Source: Balamuthia mandrillaris (Eukaryota; Discosea; Longamoebia; Balamuthiidae). From it: a DNA stretch of 62,210 bases. Shown here one piece after another: positions 1 through 12,809 of the stretch (within the stretch, counting starts at the first letter, position 1; each line of letters begins with the position of its first letter). The notes under the pieces are model-generated. The model worked only from the letters and a program-made list of their open reading frames with translations, was not told the DNA's origin and did not search any database. Made by a program: the position numbers and the translations under genes. The stretch is from the NCBI GenBank assembly GCA_031835245.1, contig JAVKOQ010000306.1, positions 1 to 62,210 on the forward strand, written 5' to 3'.

Positions 1-353
1 GTCCGTCCATATAATCTGTTGTTTCAACAATGAGTCAAGGAAAAAAAAGAAGGAAGAAGGAAGCAGAACGAATAAGAAAGAAGAAAGAGTGAAGAAGAGG
101 AGAAGAGAGATACCGGTAAGGTTTATAGAGAATTGGCCCAGCGAGTCATCTTTGGAAAAGACAAACTTGTCCTTGTCCTTAACGCGAATGTCAAGGTCCA
201 CAATGGTCTTGGTCTTGTCGGAGATGTGAAACAGGAATGTCTCCCTCCATACTGGGCGTGGTCGACAGAATGTGAACAACAATGGAAGAAGCTAGGAAAA
301 GAAAAGAGAGAGCGAGAGAGAAGAGACGGGAACAAGGGAAGGAGAGAGCGAGC

Positions 354-397
<44 letters not shown>

Positions 398-923
398 CAG
401 AGAGACAGAGAGACAGAGAGACAGAGAGACAGAGAGACAGAGAGAGAGAGAGAAGAGGAGCGAAGAGAAAACTGGAGAACGGGGAGCAGAACAAAGGGCG
501 AGAGAGCAGACAAGCAGAGAACGATAGAAGAGAGAACAAGAGAACAGCAACCAAAACCACCACACGAAGAACATTAAGTAGGCAAAGAAAAATGGTTACC
601 AGGATTTAAGGTCTTGTCGGAGGTTACAGCAGAGAGGAGAGAATGGAGGTAAGTAGCCGAAAGGAGAATTTTTTAAATGTTAATAAATTTTTTTATGAAA
701 CAAAAAGGACGTACCTTCCACTTGACGGTGGAAGTTTTCTTGGTCTTGCCGAAACGTATCTCCACATAGGGATCACTCGTTCCTTTTTGTTTTTTTTTTT
801 TATTTAAAAAATAGATAACAAAACAAGAAGTTAGGAGATCGTACCACTGCGATCGCGAATGGCCAAATTCTTGCCCTCGATCAGCCGAACCTCCAGCACG
901 CCTTGCACCTCCGAACGCGACAT
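1..923 (-). CDS. C2-domain protein, 3' end beyond the window
   Basis: The start codon is at 923-921. Exons can be traced at 923-845, 782-715, 612-600 and 251-114, with consistent phases, and the gene then runs off the left edge. The protein opens MSRSEVQGVLEVRL and continues with GKNLAIRDRSGTSDPYVEI, TVKWKTLNPVW and RETFLFHI. This is the usual order of a C2 beta-sandwich, with Asp residues in the SDPY loop and the KTLNPVW strand. C2 domains usually bind phospholipid membranes, often with calcium. The rest of the protein is unseen, so I cannot say whether it is a single-C2 protein or part of a copine, kinase or ferlin type. The third exon is only 13 bases long. The intron at 252-599 is inflated by GA/GACA repeats. 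Confidence 0.8.
355..454. repeat. GA/GACA microsatellite in an intron
   Basis: The plus strand reads as alternating GA dinucleotides and GACA units over about 100 bases. It lies in the third intron of the C2 gene, where it is a CT-rich pyrimidine tract on the coding strand. Confidence 0.9.
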
Positions 924-1183
924 AAGATGCAGCTTCTCTCAGCCCCACCACCAGAAGAAAACGCTTTGTTGTTTTTTGTCTTTTTTTTCAGTTCAAATAT
1001 ATATATTTTATTTTTGTTATTATATGTTAGACTCGTATTCCCCCAACCTATTATGCCAAAATAAGATAGTAACCTAATATATAACTTATCATAGGTTAAC
1101 AAAATAGTGACGTTCTGATGATTTTTAAGTTTCCTATTAGATAGAATTAATCCTAATAGGTACATTCTTCATTGCCAAGCTAA

Positions 1184-3204
1184 TCAGAGAAAGAAAGAAG
1201 GAAGCAATTGGGAGGCAGCGGAGGAGGTGGTGTCCGGAGGGATCTCAAAGCCAAAGGTGTCCTTGATGATGTCGCCGCAGTATGCCAGCTCGTTCTCGCT
1301 GAAGGACCCGCTGTTCAACACGATGTAACCGACGTTGTCGTTCTCGTGCACTTCCAGGATCTCATCCTCGGGATCCAACCAAGCATACAGACAACGATCC
1401 AGTGGCTCTTGGATCTCTCTCCATGTGTCGTTGGTGATGCCTTCGAAGCCGTTCCTCCACACCTCCTCCAGAAGCAGGTCTTCTCCAAACTGGTTGGCAG
1501 GATTGCGGAAGTCTCCTTGGAAGAAGCGAAGCACCACGTTCTTGGCGGGGATGAGGCTGTAATCACGAGCATGGAACACCACCACAAGGTTCTCTCCGGC
1601 TTCGGGATCCTCATTGCTGACCAACAAGGACTTGGTGAAGTACTTGTTGTTGGAGGGTTGGCCGTTGAGCATGTCCCATCGGTATGGCAAGTTCCATGTC
1701 AGATCCGGTTTGCTGCACACCAATCCAAGTATTGAAGAGGAGTAAGTAACCCAGGAAACTGAGAGAGGGAGAGGGAGAGAGGGAGGGAGAGAGGGAGAGA
1801 GGGAGAGAGGGAGAGAGGGAGAGAGGGAGAGAGGGAGAGCGAGAGAGAGAGTGAACAACGGACTCATAAACCTCTTCCCAGAAGGATATGGTGCCTTGGG
1901 AGGCTCCTCTGGGAATGAGCACCCGATAGTCCACGCAGAGATAGCCTTGGTCTATGTCGTAAAAGATGTAAGGATAAATGGTGTATGGGTAAAGCCCTCC
2001 TTCCGGAGAAGCATTGTCCAACTTGATGGCAATTCTTGTGCTTTCGCTGTAGCATATTCCATGTTAGCCTCATCCACAATGTCGAAATGCCTTGGTGGTG
2101 CTGCCGTATGTGTCGTTAAGTATCGTTATCACATAACAAGAGAGGGAGAGAGAGAGAGAAAGAGAGAGAGATCTGAGTGCCGAGAGGAAACAAATGGACG
2201 AAAGAGAGCAGACAGAAAGAGCGTACTTCGAAGCGAGGCCACGATGTTCAATACCTTCGGGTACCTCCAGTGACGAGGCTTGCCCAATCGCACGTTCTCT
2301 GTGGCATATGGCACTGCTGTCAGGAATTCTTTGTTGTAAGCTTGTGTGTCGGAATTATCTTGGCCAACTTTACGACGAACTTCTTGAGCAAGCAGCATCC
2401 GGTCAAGGGTTTCCTCGTTCAAGCGAAACAAGCCAATTTGCACTTTCCCCATCACAGCGATTTGTTCAAGAAAGCTGCATAATGAAAAATACCTCAGCAT
2501 CAACATGAAACGTAGAAATAACCTTCAAGAAGAGGAAGAAGAAGGAGGAGAACACGAAGAAAAAGAAGAAGAAGAAGAAGAAGAAGAACAAGAAGAACAA
2601 GAACAAGAAGAAGCAGAAGAACAAGAAGAGGAAGGACAAGAAAAACAAGAAGAACAAGAAGGAGAACATGAAGCAACGTTACATGCGGTCCTGTTCATCC
2701 GTTTGTTGCTGACTGAATCTTCCGATGGCTAGGGAACAACCAATTGTTTCCATGCTTGTATCAACAAGCAAAGAGCTAATATCAGTGGGTTCAGCGGTCA
2801 AGGGGATAATTTCGTTGGGCTCCACTACTGCTGCCCAAAGGTAGGCACTCCAGTGAAACGCATTGTCATCAAAAGCATACGAGTACGTGAACGCTATCTT
2901 GTAGTTTGATGTGAAAGCATGGTTGGTCAATAGAAGCTAACACGAAGGAAGAAATCCAAAAAAGAAAGAAAGAAAGGTAGTCAAAAGCAGATGCCCCCCA
3001 ACCTCGTCCCTAGTATCGCCATCCAAATCGCCGGCAACAATGTCCAGAGACATGGTGTCGGCGATCTCTGAGTTCTCGAGTTTCAGGGGTGGGGCTCCCT
3101 CTTCCAGCTCTCCATCGCCATTCAGCTTCAGATGGTGCACATAGAAGCTTTCATCAATGCCCTGTGACACAGTATAGTATGGTATTCATTAATTCCTGTA
3201 TTCG

Positions 3205-3240
<36 letters not shown>

Positions 3241-4641
3241 GACACGCCGTACCGCTCCCCAGACACCTAATAACAAAGCCAACTCTTCCCAATCAGGCGA
3301 GAACAGATGACCTGCTGCCATTTGTCCAAAGGGTTTACGGGCAAAGGTGGTGGAGGTGGTCACGGTGAGCTGCATGTTCTCATCCACCGTGATGATGTCC
3401 ACCTCGGCCTCGTTGTCTGCAGTGAAGTACAAACATGCAAACTCTTCCAACCCGTCCCCATCAAAGTCCCCCACGACCACTGTTTGGTGCAGTTATTCAG
3501 ATCGAATGAATGAATGAATGAATGAACGTTTAACACAACGAATGGGCACCACAGGTATGCCACAAAAGACAAGCACGGAGGGGAGATAAAACCATCGCCT
3601 TGCTTGTTGGTTGGGTGAAACAAAAAAACATCGTCTACGGTAAGAGTGTCTTCTAGCTTTAGGAGACTGTTGGTGGGGTTTCGGGAGAAGAGCTTGTAGA
3701 TCATTCGCCCTTGGAAGGTGCCCGACGCTACAAAGGTCACCACCAACAACTCTTCCTTGGGAAGGTCGTAGGCCGCCGTCGGGTTGGTGTTGCCCCATGC
3801 CACCCCTCTCACCACTTCATTTTCCTGGGCTCATAGAGACACCTCCATGTATGAGAAGTGGTGACTAGCGAAAGACCTGGGTAGAAACAATGGAATGAGA
3901 GGTACCACGCCGCCAAGGCAGCCTTTGACCTGAGCTGGTGCTTGATCGGCAGCAAACTCTGCATGCTTGGTATCAAAAATAACGAACGCGTTGCGTTGGC
4001 AACCTTTTGTTTTTGTTGTTATAGTTGTTTTGGGTTTTATGTTTTTTTCAAAAAAAAAATGTTTTGTTGTTGGAGAAAACGACCGGTCAGCAGAAAGAAA
4101 ACAACAATCCAGTGTAAAACCACAAACCAATGTCCGGGTCAGAGTCATAAAATACCACAAGGCTAGGGTACAGCTCCCCTCCAAAGTCCGGGCTGGCCAC
4201 TGCAAGGACCTCATCGGCCAGCACCACATACCTGAACTCGTTATTCCCATCCAGCGGCCGGTACTCTGTCACAATCACCTCCACAGCGTAATAGCATGAA
4301 ATGCCTCCCTCTGAGCACACTTCAAAGTTGTTGACGGCCACAAAGTTCTTGGCCTTGTTGAGCTGGTAGTTGCCCTGGAAAGGGTCGCTCATGGCGGTCT
4401 CGTTCTGGAGGGCGTCGTTGAGCTGGCGGTATTGGTTGCGCCCTCCGAACTTGGGGAGTTAACCTGGCTTGTGGCGAGGCACATGGTGCCAGTCCTGGCC
4501 CAACTGGCCGGAGCGCAAGCTCCCTGGGGCGAGGCTTTGATGCAAGGCACCCCGATCCCGAAGGCCCTGGGCCATAGAAACTAAAAATACAAATCCCAGA
4601 AGCGAGAGCAACAGAGAAAATGATGAGATTGTGCGATTCAT
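1184..4641 (-). pseudogene. Decayed paralogue of the secreted FG-GAP/CARDB-like gene
   Basis: The locus aligns exon by exon with the intact gene at 19396-23587. It keeps the start MNRTISSFSLLL with a signal peptide, the FG-GAP segments (VVGDFDGDGLEEFACLYFT at about 3400-3480 and VAGDLDGDTRDE near 3010) and the C-terminal CARDB-like exon (1184-1735, YAWLDPEDEILEVHENDN). Two lesions argue that it is dead. First, the codon matching His61 of the intact copy is TAA at about 4459-4461, while the flanking codons are conserved. Second, about 0.9 kb matching 21820-22780 of the intact copy is missing near 2050-2110, and the remaining pieces are in different frames. Splice sites and reading frames elsewhere look preserved, so the decay seems recent. 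An assembly error at the stop, or a shortened but expressed form, cannot be excluded. Confidence 0.65.
2525..2670. repeat. GAA/GAACAA purine-rich tract in an intron
   Basis: Imperfect GAA and GAACAA units fill the intron between two exons of the decayed FG-GAP copy. The tract is TTC-rich on the coding strand. The Glu-rich open frame on the plus strand here is a by-product of this composition. Confidence 0.85.
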
Positions 4642-5169
4642 CTTCTTCGCCTTGGCTACTGTCTTTCCTCTCCCAAAGAGGGTGGGCTAGTCTTATGTGC
4701 CTTTGCGTTCTCTATTCGGGGTTTTTAACGTTTAATAACAGATGGAATAAATAAAAATTCACTCTCATTTTTAAAGGGTTAAGTTCACCTCTTCTTTGAA
4801 AGGGAATGATGAATGCACCTCTCTTTTTTCGGGCCTTCTCATTTTGTACGTACCAACAGAAAGAGAGAAAAGCAAATTAGGTGCAATCCACTCTCTTTCG
4901 ATTGGCTATGGTCAAAAAATTCGCGTGGTGGAATTTCTAATCCGACACAATCCGCACAGTTTTGACTCAGCAGAAACGGCAAGGGGCAAAAGGGCAGCAA
5001 TGATGTCCCTGGGCTTCCCTGCTACTTTTGAAAGAGGGGGGGGGGGGCTACTGCCAAACCAGACCATTGCGCGTTGGTCATTTGGTTGATATCCTGTGCA
5101 GAAGATAAGACCTTTTAGAAAATAGCGTTGTCGACTGGATTTGAGAAGAACAAGAAGAAGGCTGGTATA
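4642..5169. other. Spacer between the decayed FG-GAP copy and the FYVE gene
   Basis: This 528-base stretch lies upstream of the decayed copy and downstream of the FYVE gene; both are on the minus strand. I see no coding exon. It holds a CCAAT box in the sense orientation of the decayed gene (ATTGG on the plus strand at 4902-4906) and a G homopolymer at about 5036-5047. Confidence 0.6.
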
Positions 5170-6660
5170 TTAAGGAGTGGCGCTGACATAATGGTCCACC
5201 ATGGCCAAGTCGTAGCCAGCCTCTTCCTCGCGTTCCAGCCGTTCCTCCTTTTGTTCGTACTGCTGCAAGCAAGCGCGTAGGGCCTGCACCCATTGCGCTC
5301 TCTCTTCCTCTGAGTTCAACATAAAGTGCAAGTGCTCATCCTTGATGGTGACCAAAGTGAATGTTTTGCTTTCTTCCCCTTCTCCGTTTCCTTCTTCATC
5401 TGCATACGTTTTGGCAGCGTGAGCGGTCATAGAGCCCGTCATTCCTGCAAAGATAAAGTCCACATCCGAAAGCTCCAATCGGCGTCGACAGATAGGATGA
5501 GGTTCCTGCTTTGTGGCTCCTCCTTCTTGTTTGGAAGGTCTCCATTGAAGGAAGACGCTCATCTTGTTGTGTGTGTTGGAGGGTCCCATTTTTAAGAGCT
5601 GCTCTGGCGAGGAGGGAGCAGAAGGAGTGGTAGGAAATGTGACAAGTTTCAGCGTTACTTTGGTCTTTCGAAGGAGAGATGACGCGGGAGCAGAAGAGGA
5701 AGAAGAAGATGTGTCTTGATGAAGTTGTTCCCTCACATCTGAAGAAGCAGAGGAGGAGGCGCAATGGCTGTCATCGAGGTAGAGCAACCACATGTCGGTT
5801 CCTTGCTTGAGCAACGGCAGCGAGTGGTTGCGAAAGTGCCAACACTCATAACAGGCCTTCTGGTCTTTCTCTCCATAGTCCAAATGCCGCAGCTTCACCC
5901 TGTAGGACACGCACTTTTTGCAGAATATCTTTCCGCAGCGGCGGCAGTGATGCTGTTTTGTGAGAGTATGCAGCATTCTGTTATTCATGTGTATTATATG
6001 GCGAAGCGGAAGAAGCAGAGAAGTGCAGAAGCAGAGAAGAGAGGAAGAGAAGCAGAGAAGAGAGGTGGACAATGTTGAAACCTTTCTATGGCTGACGTTG
6101 AAGGTGGCTTGGCAGGCATGACAGGAAGAGACCTCTTCGTCGTCCTCCCATTCAGGTGCCAACCGTCTTAAAGATACATGTAAGTACTTGAAGTAGAAAA
6201 AAAAAACCAAAACTCAATAAAAAAAAAGGAAGTCGTACTGGGAGATATATTCCTTGAAAGAGTTCTCTTCGTGGAGGCGCTGGTCTGACCAAGAAGCCAA
6301 GCACAACACACCAGGTTGCAACAACTCTGGTCGAGGATGGTCTCTGTTTTTTTTTTACCAAAAAAAAAATATAGTAGTAGAGGAAGAAGATTACAGACTA
6401 AGAAAAGAGACGACAAAAAAACCCAAAAAGGACGTACTCTATGGTTAAGGGGTCAGAGCATGGTTGCTTGCTTGTACTTTGTACTTTTCTTTCTTCGGGA
6501 CGTGACAAAGTTCTTTTCCTCTCTTTGAAGTTTATTTTATTTTTGAAAGAGTGCATCAGCGTTACCACAAAAACCAAAGAAGGGATTACGTTAGTAACAT
6601 ACCAGCCACAACTTCTTTCTGTTGTTGTTGCTTGCTCATCAAACTCAAGCAGCCTCCCAT
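5170..6660 (-). CDS. FYVE-PH protein with N-terminal myristoylation signal
   Basis: Exons traced on the minus strand are 6660-6603, about 6493-6432, about 6340-6236, about 6174-6093 and about 5970-5170. The protein starts MGGCLSLMSKQQQQK, which fits the N-myristoylation pattern (Gly2, Ser6) with Cys4 available for palmitoylation. A FYVE zinc finger follows. It has WEDDEEVSSCHACQATF and, after an intron, RKHHCRRCGKIFCKKC, the R-K/R-HHCR phosphatidylinositol-3-phosphate signature. The C-terminal 120 residues end in FTLVTIKDEHLHFML and EERAQWVQALRACL, the last strand and helix of a PH domain. The middle is Ser-rich and probably disordered. The expected role is recruitment to endosomal or phagosomal membranes. 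No RhoGEF domain is present, so it is not an FGD-type exchange factor. Confidence 0.8.
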
Positions 6661-6933
6661 GCTTGCTCTGTTTGTTTGTGTAGTGTGGCCACACCAAAGA
6701 AGACCCCAAACCTCGCGCTACTTTTTTTCCCCTCCAACAACAACAAAATGATTGTGGAGCAAAGACCAACGAAGAAAACGTCAGCAGCTGTTTCTGAAAT
6801 TTCCTCTTTCGCATTGCGATGACATCAGCTTTTGCTCTAATATAGTAAAAACATATTCGGATTTTCCAAATATAGACCACTACACGTCAGCTTCATAATA
6901 CCCCAAAACAAAAGCCATTTGATTTTTTTTCTT

Positions 6934-8815
<1,882 letters not shown>

Positions 8816-9100
8816 TTGATGTGATGGAGGGCGCGTGTGTAGTTTGTGTAGTTCTTGTTGCTTGCTTGTGCCTGCTTGACAAAAAACAAGAAAGAAAGAA
8901 TAAAAGACGCCAAACAAAAAAATATTTTTGGCTGTACGAATTTTTAGTGGTGTTATAGCGGTGATGTCAGCAGCGCAATTTCCTTTTGTAGCTCATTTCT
9001 CTGGAATTTCGATACCCCTGCTGTGGTTTTTCGTTCCGTTTGGCGTTGGTGTGTCTATCAAAGGAAACTTGGGCAGAAATAGGGAATAGACGTGAAGCTC

Positions 9101-9141
<41 letters not shown>

Positions 9142-9328
9142 GAGAATATCTACAATTGAAAGGATGTTTTTTTTTTCGGATTAAAAATAAAGGGGAACCC
9201 CAAAATGATCTGCTTTGGACATAAAGAATTTAACAATAGTAATAGACAGCTATGTACATAGCTCTACAAAAGACAAAGGAACAACCCCCTTTTTGAAAAA
9301 AAAGAGTTTTCGGTTTGGGTCTACCCTT
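8816..9328. other. Upstream region of enolase with GA tract
   Basis: This 513-base spacer contains a pure GA dinucleotide run at about 9103-9138, which is CT on the enolase coding strand. It also has T-rich stretches. No exon is recognisable. Confidence 0.6.
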
Positions 9329-9712
9329 TTAAACGTTTTGAGGTTCTCCTTCCTCGCCCTGTTGGGGTTGCGCCTCTTCTTGTTGAGAGGCGGCTTTGCG
9401 GGCGTCTTCCTCCTCCTCCTCCTCGGGGACGTAGTTGGGGTCACGTTCGTTCAAGGCAGCAGGAGCGTCGTCCAACTCAGAGCCAGGGACACCCCAACCT
9501 CCATGACCACCTTTACATGCAGACAAAAAAAAAAAGAAACCACGTTTAAAAAAATATAACGATGGAGCCACTTTTAAGTTTGTTCTTCTTCGTCACACAA
9601 GCACTAAATGAAAAAAATATATAAATGGCAAACCTTTGACTGGCATGGCGCGCAGCGGACGGCCCGTGCCTGGATGTCTATCATACCCACCGTGCTTCGG
9701 TTCCTTTGGCAT
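9329..9712 (-). CDS. Small SERBP1/Stm1 (HABP4)-like protein
   Basis: Two exons (9712-9634 and 9510-9329) encode 86 residues beginning MPKEPKHGGYDRHPGTG. The YDRHPGTGR stretch followed by VKGGHGGWGVPGSELDD resembles the RHSGTGR...GGGG.NWG core of the hyaluronan/mRNA-binding (HABP4/PAI-RBP1) family. That family includes the ribosome-associated proteins SERBP1 and Stm1. An acidic tail (NYVPEEEEEEDARKAA) and a Gln/Glu-rich end follow. If the assignment is right, the protein binds RNA or idle ribosomes in the cytosol. It is much shorter than SERBP1 and lacks RGG boxes, so the match rests on one motif. It is divergent to the EttA-like gene, with about 300 bases between starts. Confidence 0.6.
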
Positions 9713-10007
9713 TGCGTCTGTTTTTTTTTAAAAAAATAATAAATTTGTGGTGCTTCAACAAAGTAGCGTGTGTACGTGACTGTATGTCTGTATGTCTTTG
9801 TGGGTTTATATTTTTGTTGAACAAAAAATTCTTAAACGTAAATTTTGATTCTTTATTTCCTGTCTGAGGAGTTGCTATCAAATTTCCAGCCGGTTTTCGG
9901 GCATTTCTCCAGCCGATGACATCAGCACTGCACGTGACGTGACATCAGCGGTAAATTATTCCAAGAATGACAGTTATTTTACTTATTCGCCGCAAAGAAA
10001 GAAAGGA

Positions 10008-10560
10008 ATGCAGCGAGAGATGTATGCGGCCATGTGCAAGAGAGGCGGGAGCTCCTTGGGCGTGCCGCTCTGTCAGCCATTCCGGGGTGCTTCCGCCATG
10101 GCTGTCCACCCTTGTGGAAAGCAACCGCTCCACTCTACCGCCCCGATGATGCGTACCTTCTTCTCTCGCACCACCACAAAACATCATCGACCTTCCGCTT
10201 TTCTTCCTCTTCGCCCTCTCTCGCGCCTGTGTCCCCTCTCCGCTTTCACGCCCTCCACTCACTCGAGTCTAGAAAGCGGCAGACGTGGGTATGCTGCCGG
10301 CGGGGGCAAAGGTGGTGGTGGAGGAAAGAGAAACACCAAAGGGGAAGGAATCTTGGGCAAACCGGTCTTCATCTGCAAGGACCTCTCCAAGATTTTGCCG
10401 GATGGCCGTCCTCTCTTCACTGACATCAACATCACTCTGCTTCAAGGGTTCGTTCCTCCCTCTCTCCTCCGTTTCTCTGCTGCTCACTCTTATCCCTTCT
10501 CTCTTTATTCTCACTTTTATTTTTCTCCTCTTCGGTTCCTTCTTTGCGTTTTCTCTCTCC

Positions 10561-10613
<53 letters not shown>

Positions 10614-12739
10614 CCTTTCTCTCCTCTTCTTTTAAAAAATGAAGAGCCAAGATAGGAGTGTTGGGTCCAAATGGAACGGGCAAGTCAAGCCTTTGCAAGG
10701 TGATCGCGGGGCTGGATGGAGAGTATGAGGGAGAGGCCAGAGTGCTGGGCAACCTCAAGGTGGGATACCTCCCTCAGGAGCCACAGCTCGACCCCGAGAA
10801 GACGGTGAGAGAGAACGTGTTGGAGGGGGTGGCAGACAAGATGGCCCTACTGCGGCGGCTTGAGGAGCTGACGCAACAGTTGAAAGAGGAAGAGGAGAAG
10901 AGCAGTGGGAGCGATGAGAGAAAGAATGCGTTATTGGCGGAGAGGCAGAAACTCAATGAGAAGGTGGACGAGCTTGGCATTCGGGACTTGCCGTGGAGGA
11001 TAGAGAAAGCAATGGTTGCTCTGCGGTGTCCCAATGGAGATCGTGATGTTGTTAACTTGTCTGGAGTATGTTTTTCTTATTTCTATTCTTTCTTTCTACG
11101 GGAAGATTCCATATTAACTGACTTGTGCTCTTGGACCCAAAGGGAGAGCGGCGCAGAGTTGCTTTGTGCCAGTTGTTGGTATCTCAACCAGACATGCTAT
11201 TACTCGATGAACCTACAAACCATCTTGACGCGGAGTCGGTACGCATCTCCCTCTCGTTCTCCCGTTCTTCTCTATCATCCCTTGGTTCGACGTTGTTCTA
11301 ATACGGGAAGGAAAGGTGGCTTGGTTGGAATCATATCTCAATGATTATCCAGGAACGGTCATGGCTGTAACGCATGACCGATATTTCCTTGACAACGTAA
11401 CGGGCTGGATTCTTGAGCTTGATAGAGGTCCCACTATTTCTATGTTTATGCTTTCTTCCACTTTCTTTGTTCTTCTTTCATTTGCTCTCTCTCTCTCTCT
11501 CTCTCTCGTCTTGTTCTCCTTCCCTTGTTCCCTTGTTGAGTCTGATGGCAATAATACTTTTCAGGTTCATGCTATACATATAAAGGCAACTATTCAACAT
11601 GGTTAGAAGCACAACAGAACAGAATGGATTTGGAGGCCAAACAAATGAAAGCTCGCAACAAGCTCATCGAGCGAGAGAGGGAGTGGATTAACTCTGGAGC
11701 CAAAGCACAAGTTACAAAGAACAAAGCACGTATCAAGGCCTACGAGAAGCTCCTACAAGAAGCCACATCCTCCCCTCCAGTTTATGGCAACATCAAAATC
11801 CCTCCTGGTCCTCGTTTGGGTTTGTGCTGCTTCCGTCTTTTTTATTTGCTTTGTTGTCATTGCTCTTTCTTCATTCTTATTCAAAAAAAAAAAACAGGCG
11901 ATGTAGTCGTTAGAGCAAGAAACCTCCGGAAGACAGTTAACGGCAAAAAGCTCATCAACGACTTCTCTTTTAATATCCCACCTGGGGGCATCGTGGGGGT
12001 TATAGGCCCAAACGGAGCTGGCAAGACCACTCTTCTCAACATCATAACAGGGCGAGACACACCGGATGAAGGAGAATTAGAAGTAGGTAACACCGTCAAG
12101 ATAGGTAGTGTGGAGCAACATCGTGACTCTCTCGTGGGCGGAAATACCATCTTTGAGGAGATCGCAGAGGGACAGGAATTCCTGCAGGTGGGAGACCATC
12201 GTCTTCACATGCGTGCCTACGTTGCTGCTGTACGTCTTCTCTTTCGAAGAGCTTCGCTTATCTTTCTCTTGTTTTGTTCTCTTTTGATTCCGGAATGCTA
12301 ACACTTCAAAAAACAGTTTTCGTTCCGAGATGATGCGCAACAAAAAGAAGTTGAAGTGTTGAGCGGAGGAGAACGCAATCGTGTGTTCTTAGCAAAGACG
12401 TTAAAGAGAGGCTGCAATTTGTTGTTGTTGGACGAACCGACCAACGACTTGGACGTTCATGTTTTGAGCAACCTCGAAAATGCACTCCAGGAATTTGCAG
12501 GAACGGCCATCGTGGTAACTCACGACCGATGGTTCCTCGATCGCCTTTGCACTCACCTCATCGCCTTTGAGGGAGATGGCAAGGTTCTCTTCTTTGATGG
12601 CAACTATTCTCAGTACATGACCGACAAGCGAAAGCGTACAGGTACTTCTCTCTCACTCCCTTCTTTTTCTCTTCTGTTGATTCATCCATTATCAAAAATA
12701 GGCAAACAACAGCACACACAACCAAAACTGCGCATGTAA
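10008..12739 (+). CDS. EttA-type ABC-F ATPase, probably mitochondrial
   Basis: Seven or more exons encode a twin-ATPase ABC-F protein. NBD1 has GPNGTGKSS, then [20 protein letters not shown], an arm insertion of about 80 residues, [27 protein letters not shown] and THDRYFLDN. An inter-domain linker follows ([25 protein letters not shown]). NBD2 has [37 protein letters not shown] and THDRWFLDR. The sequence tracks bacterial EttA closely, including [15 protein letters not shown], and is unlike the cytosolic eukaryotic ABCF1-3 or GCN20. EttA gates translation initiation at the ribosomal E site according to ATP/ADP. The first 110 residues are Arg/Ser-rich, with few acidic residues, and end [11 protein letters not shown], like a mitochondrial presequence, so action on mitoribosomes is inferred. 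An earlier in-frame ATG lies at 9939. The last exon ([11 protein letters not shown]) is short. Confidence 0.88.
10559..10623. repeat. CT microsatellite in an EttA-like intron
   Basis: A CT dinucleotide run lies in the first intron, between the exon ending in LLQG and the Walker A exon. It is pyrimidine on the coding strand. A shorter CT run occurs in a later intron at about 11488-11507. Confidence 0.9.
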
Positions 12740-12809
12740 CGCCCTTCAAGGAGTAAGCAATAACACATCTCTTATTATCGTCAGCGCTTTTGTGAGAAAA
12801 AAAATTTTA

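Noticed and set aside
2505-2732. Glu-rich open frame on the plus strand
   Set aside because: It lies over an intron of the FG-GAP paralogue and is produced by GAA repeats.
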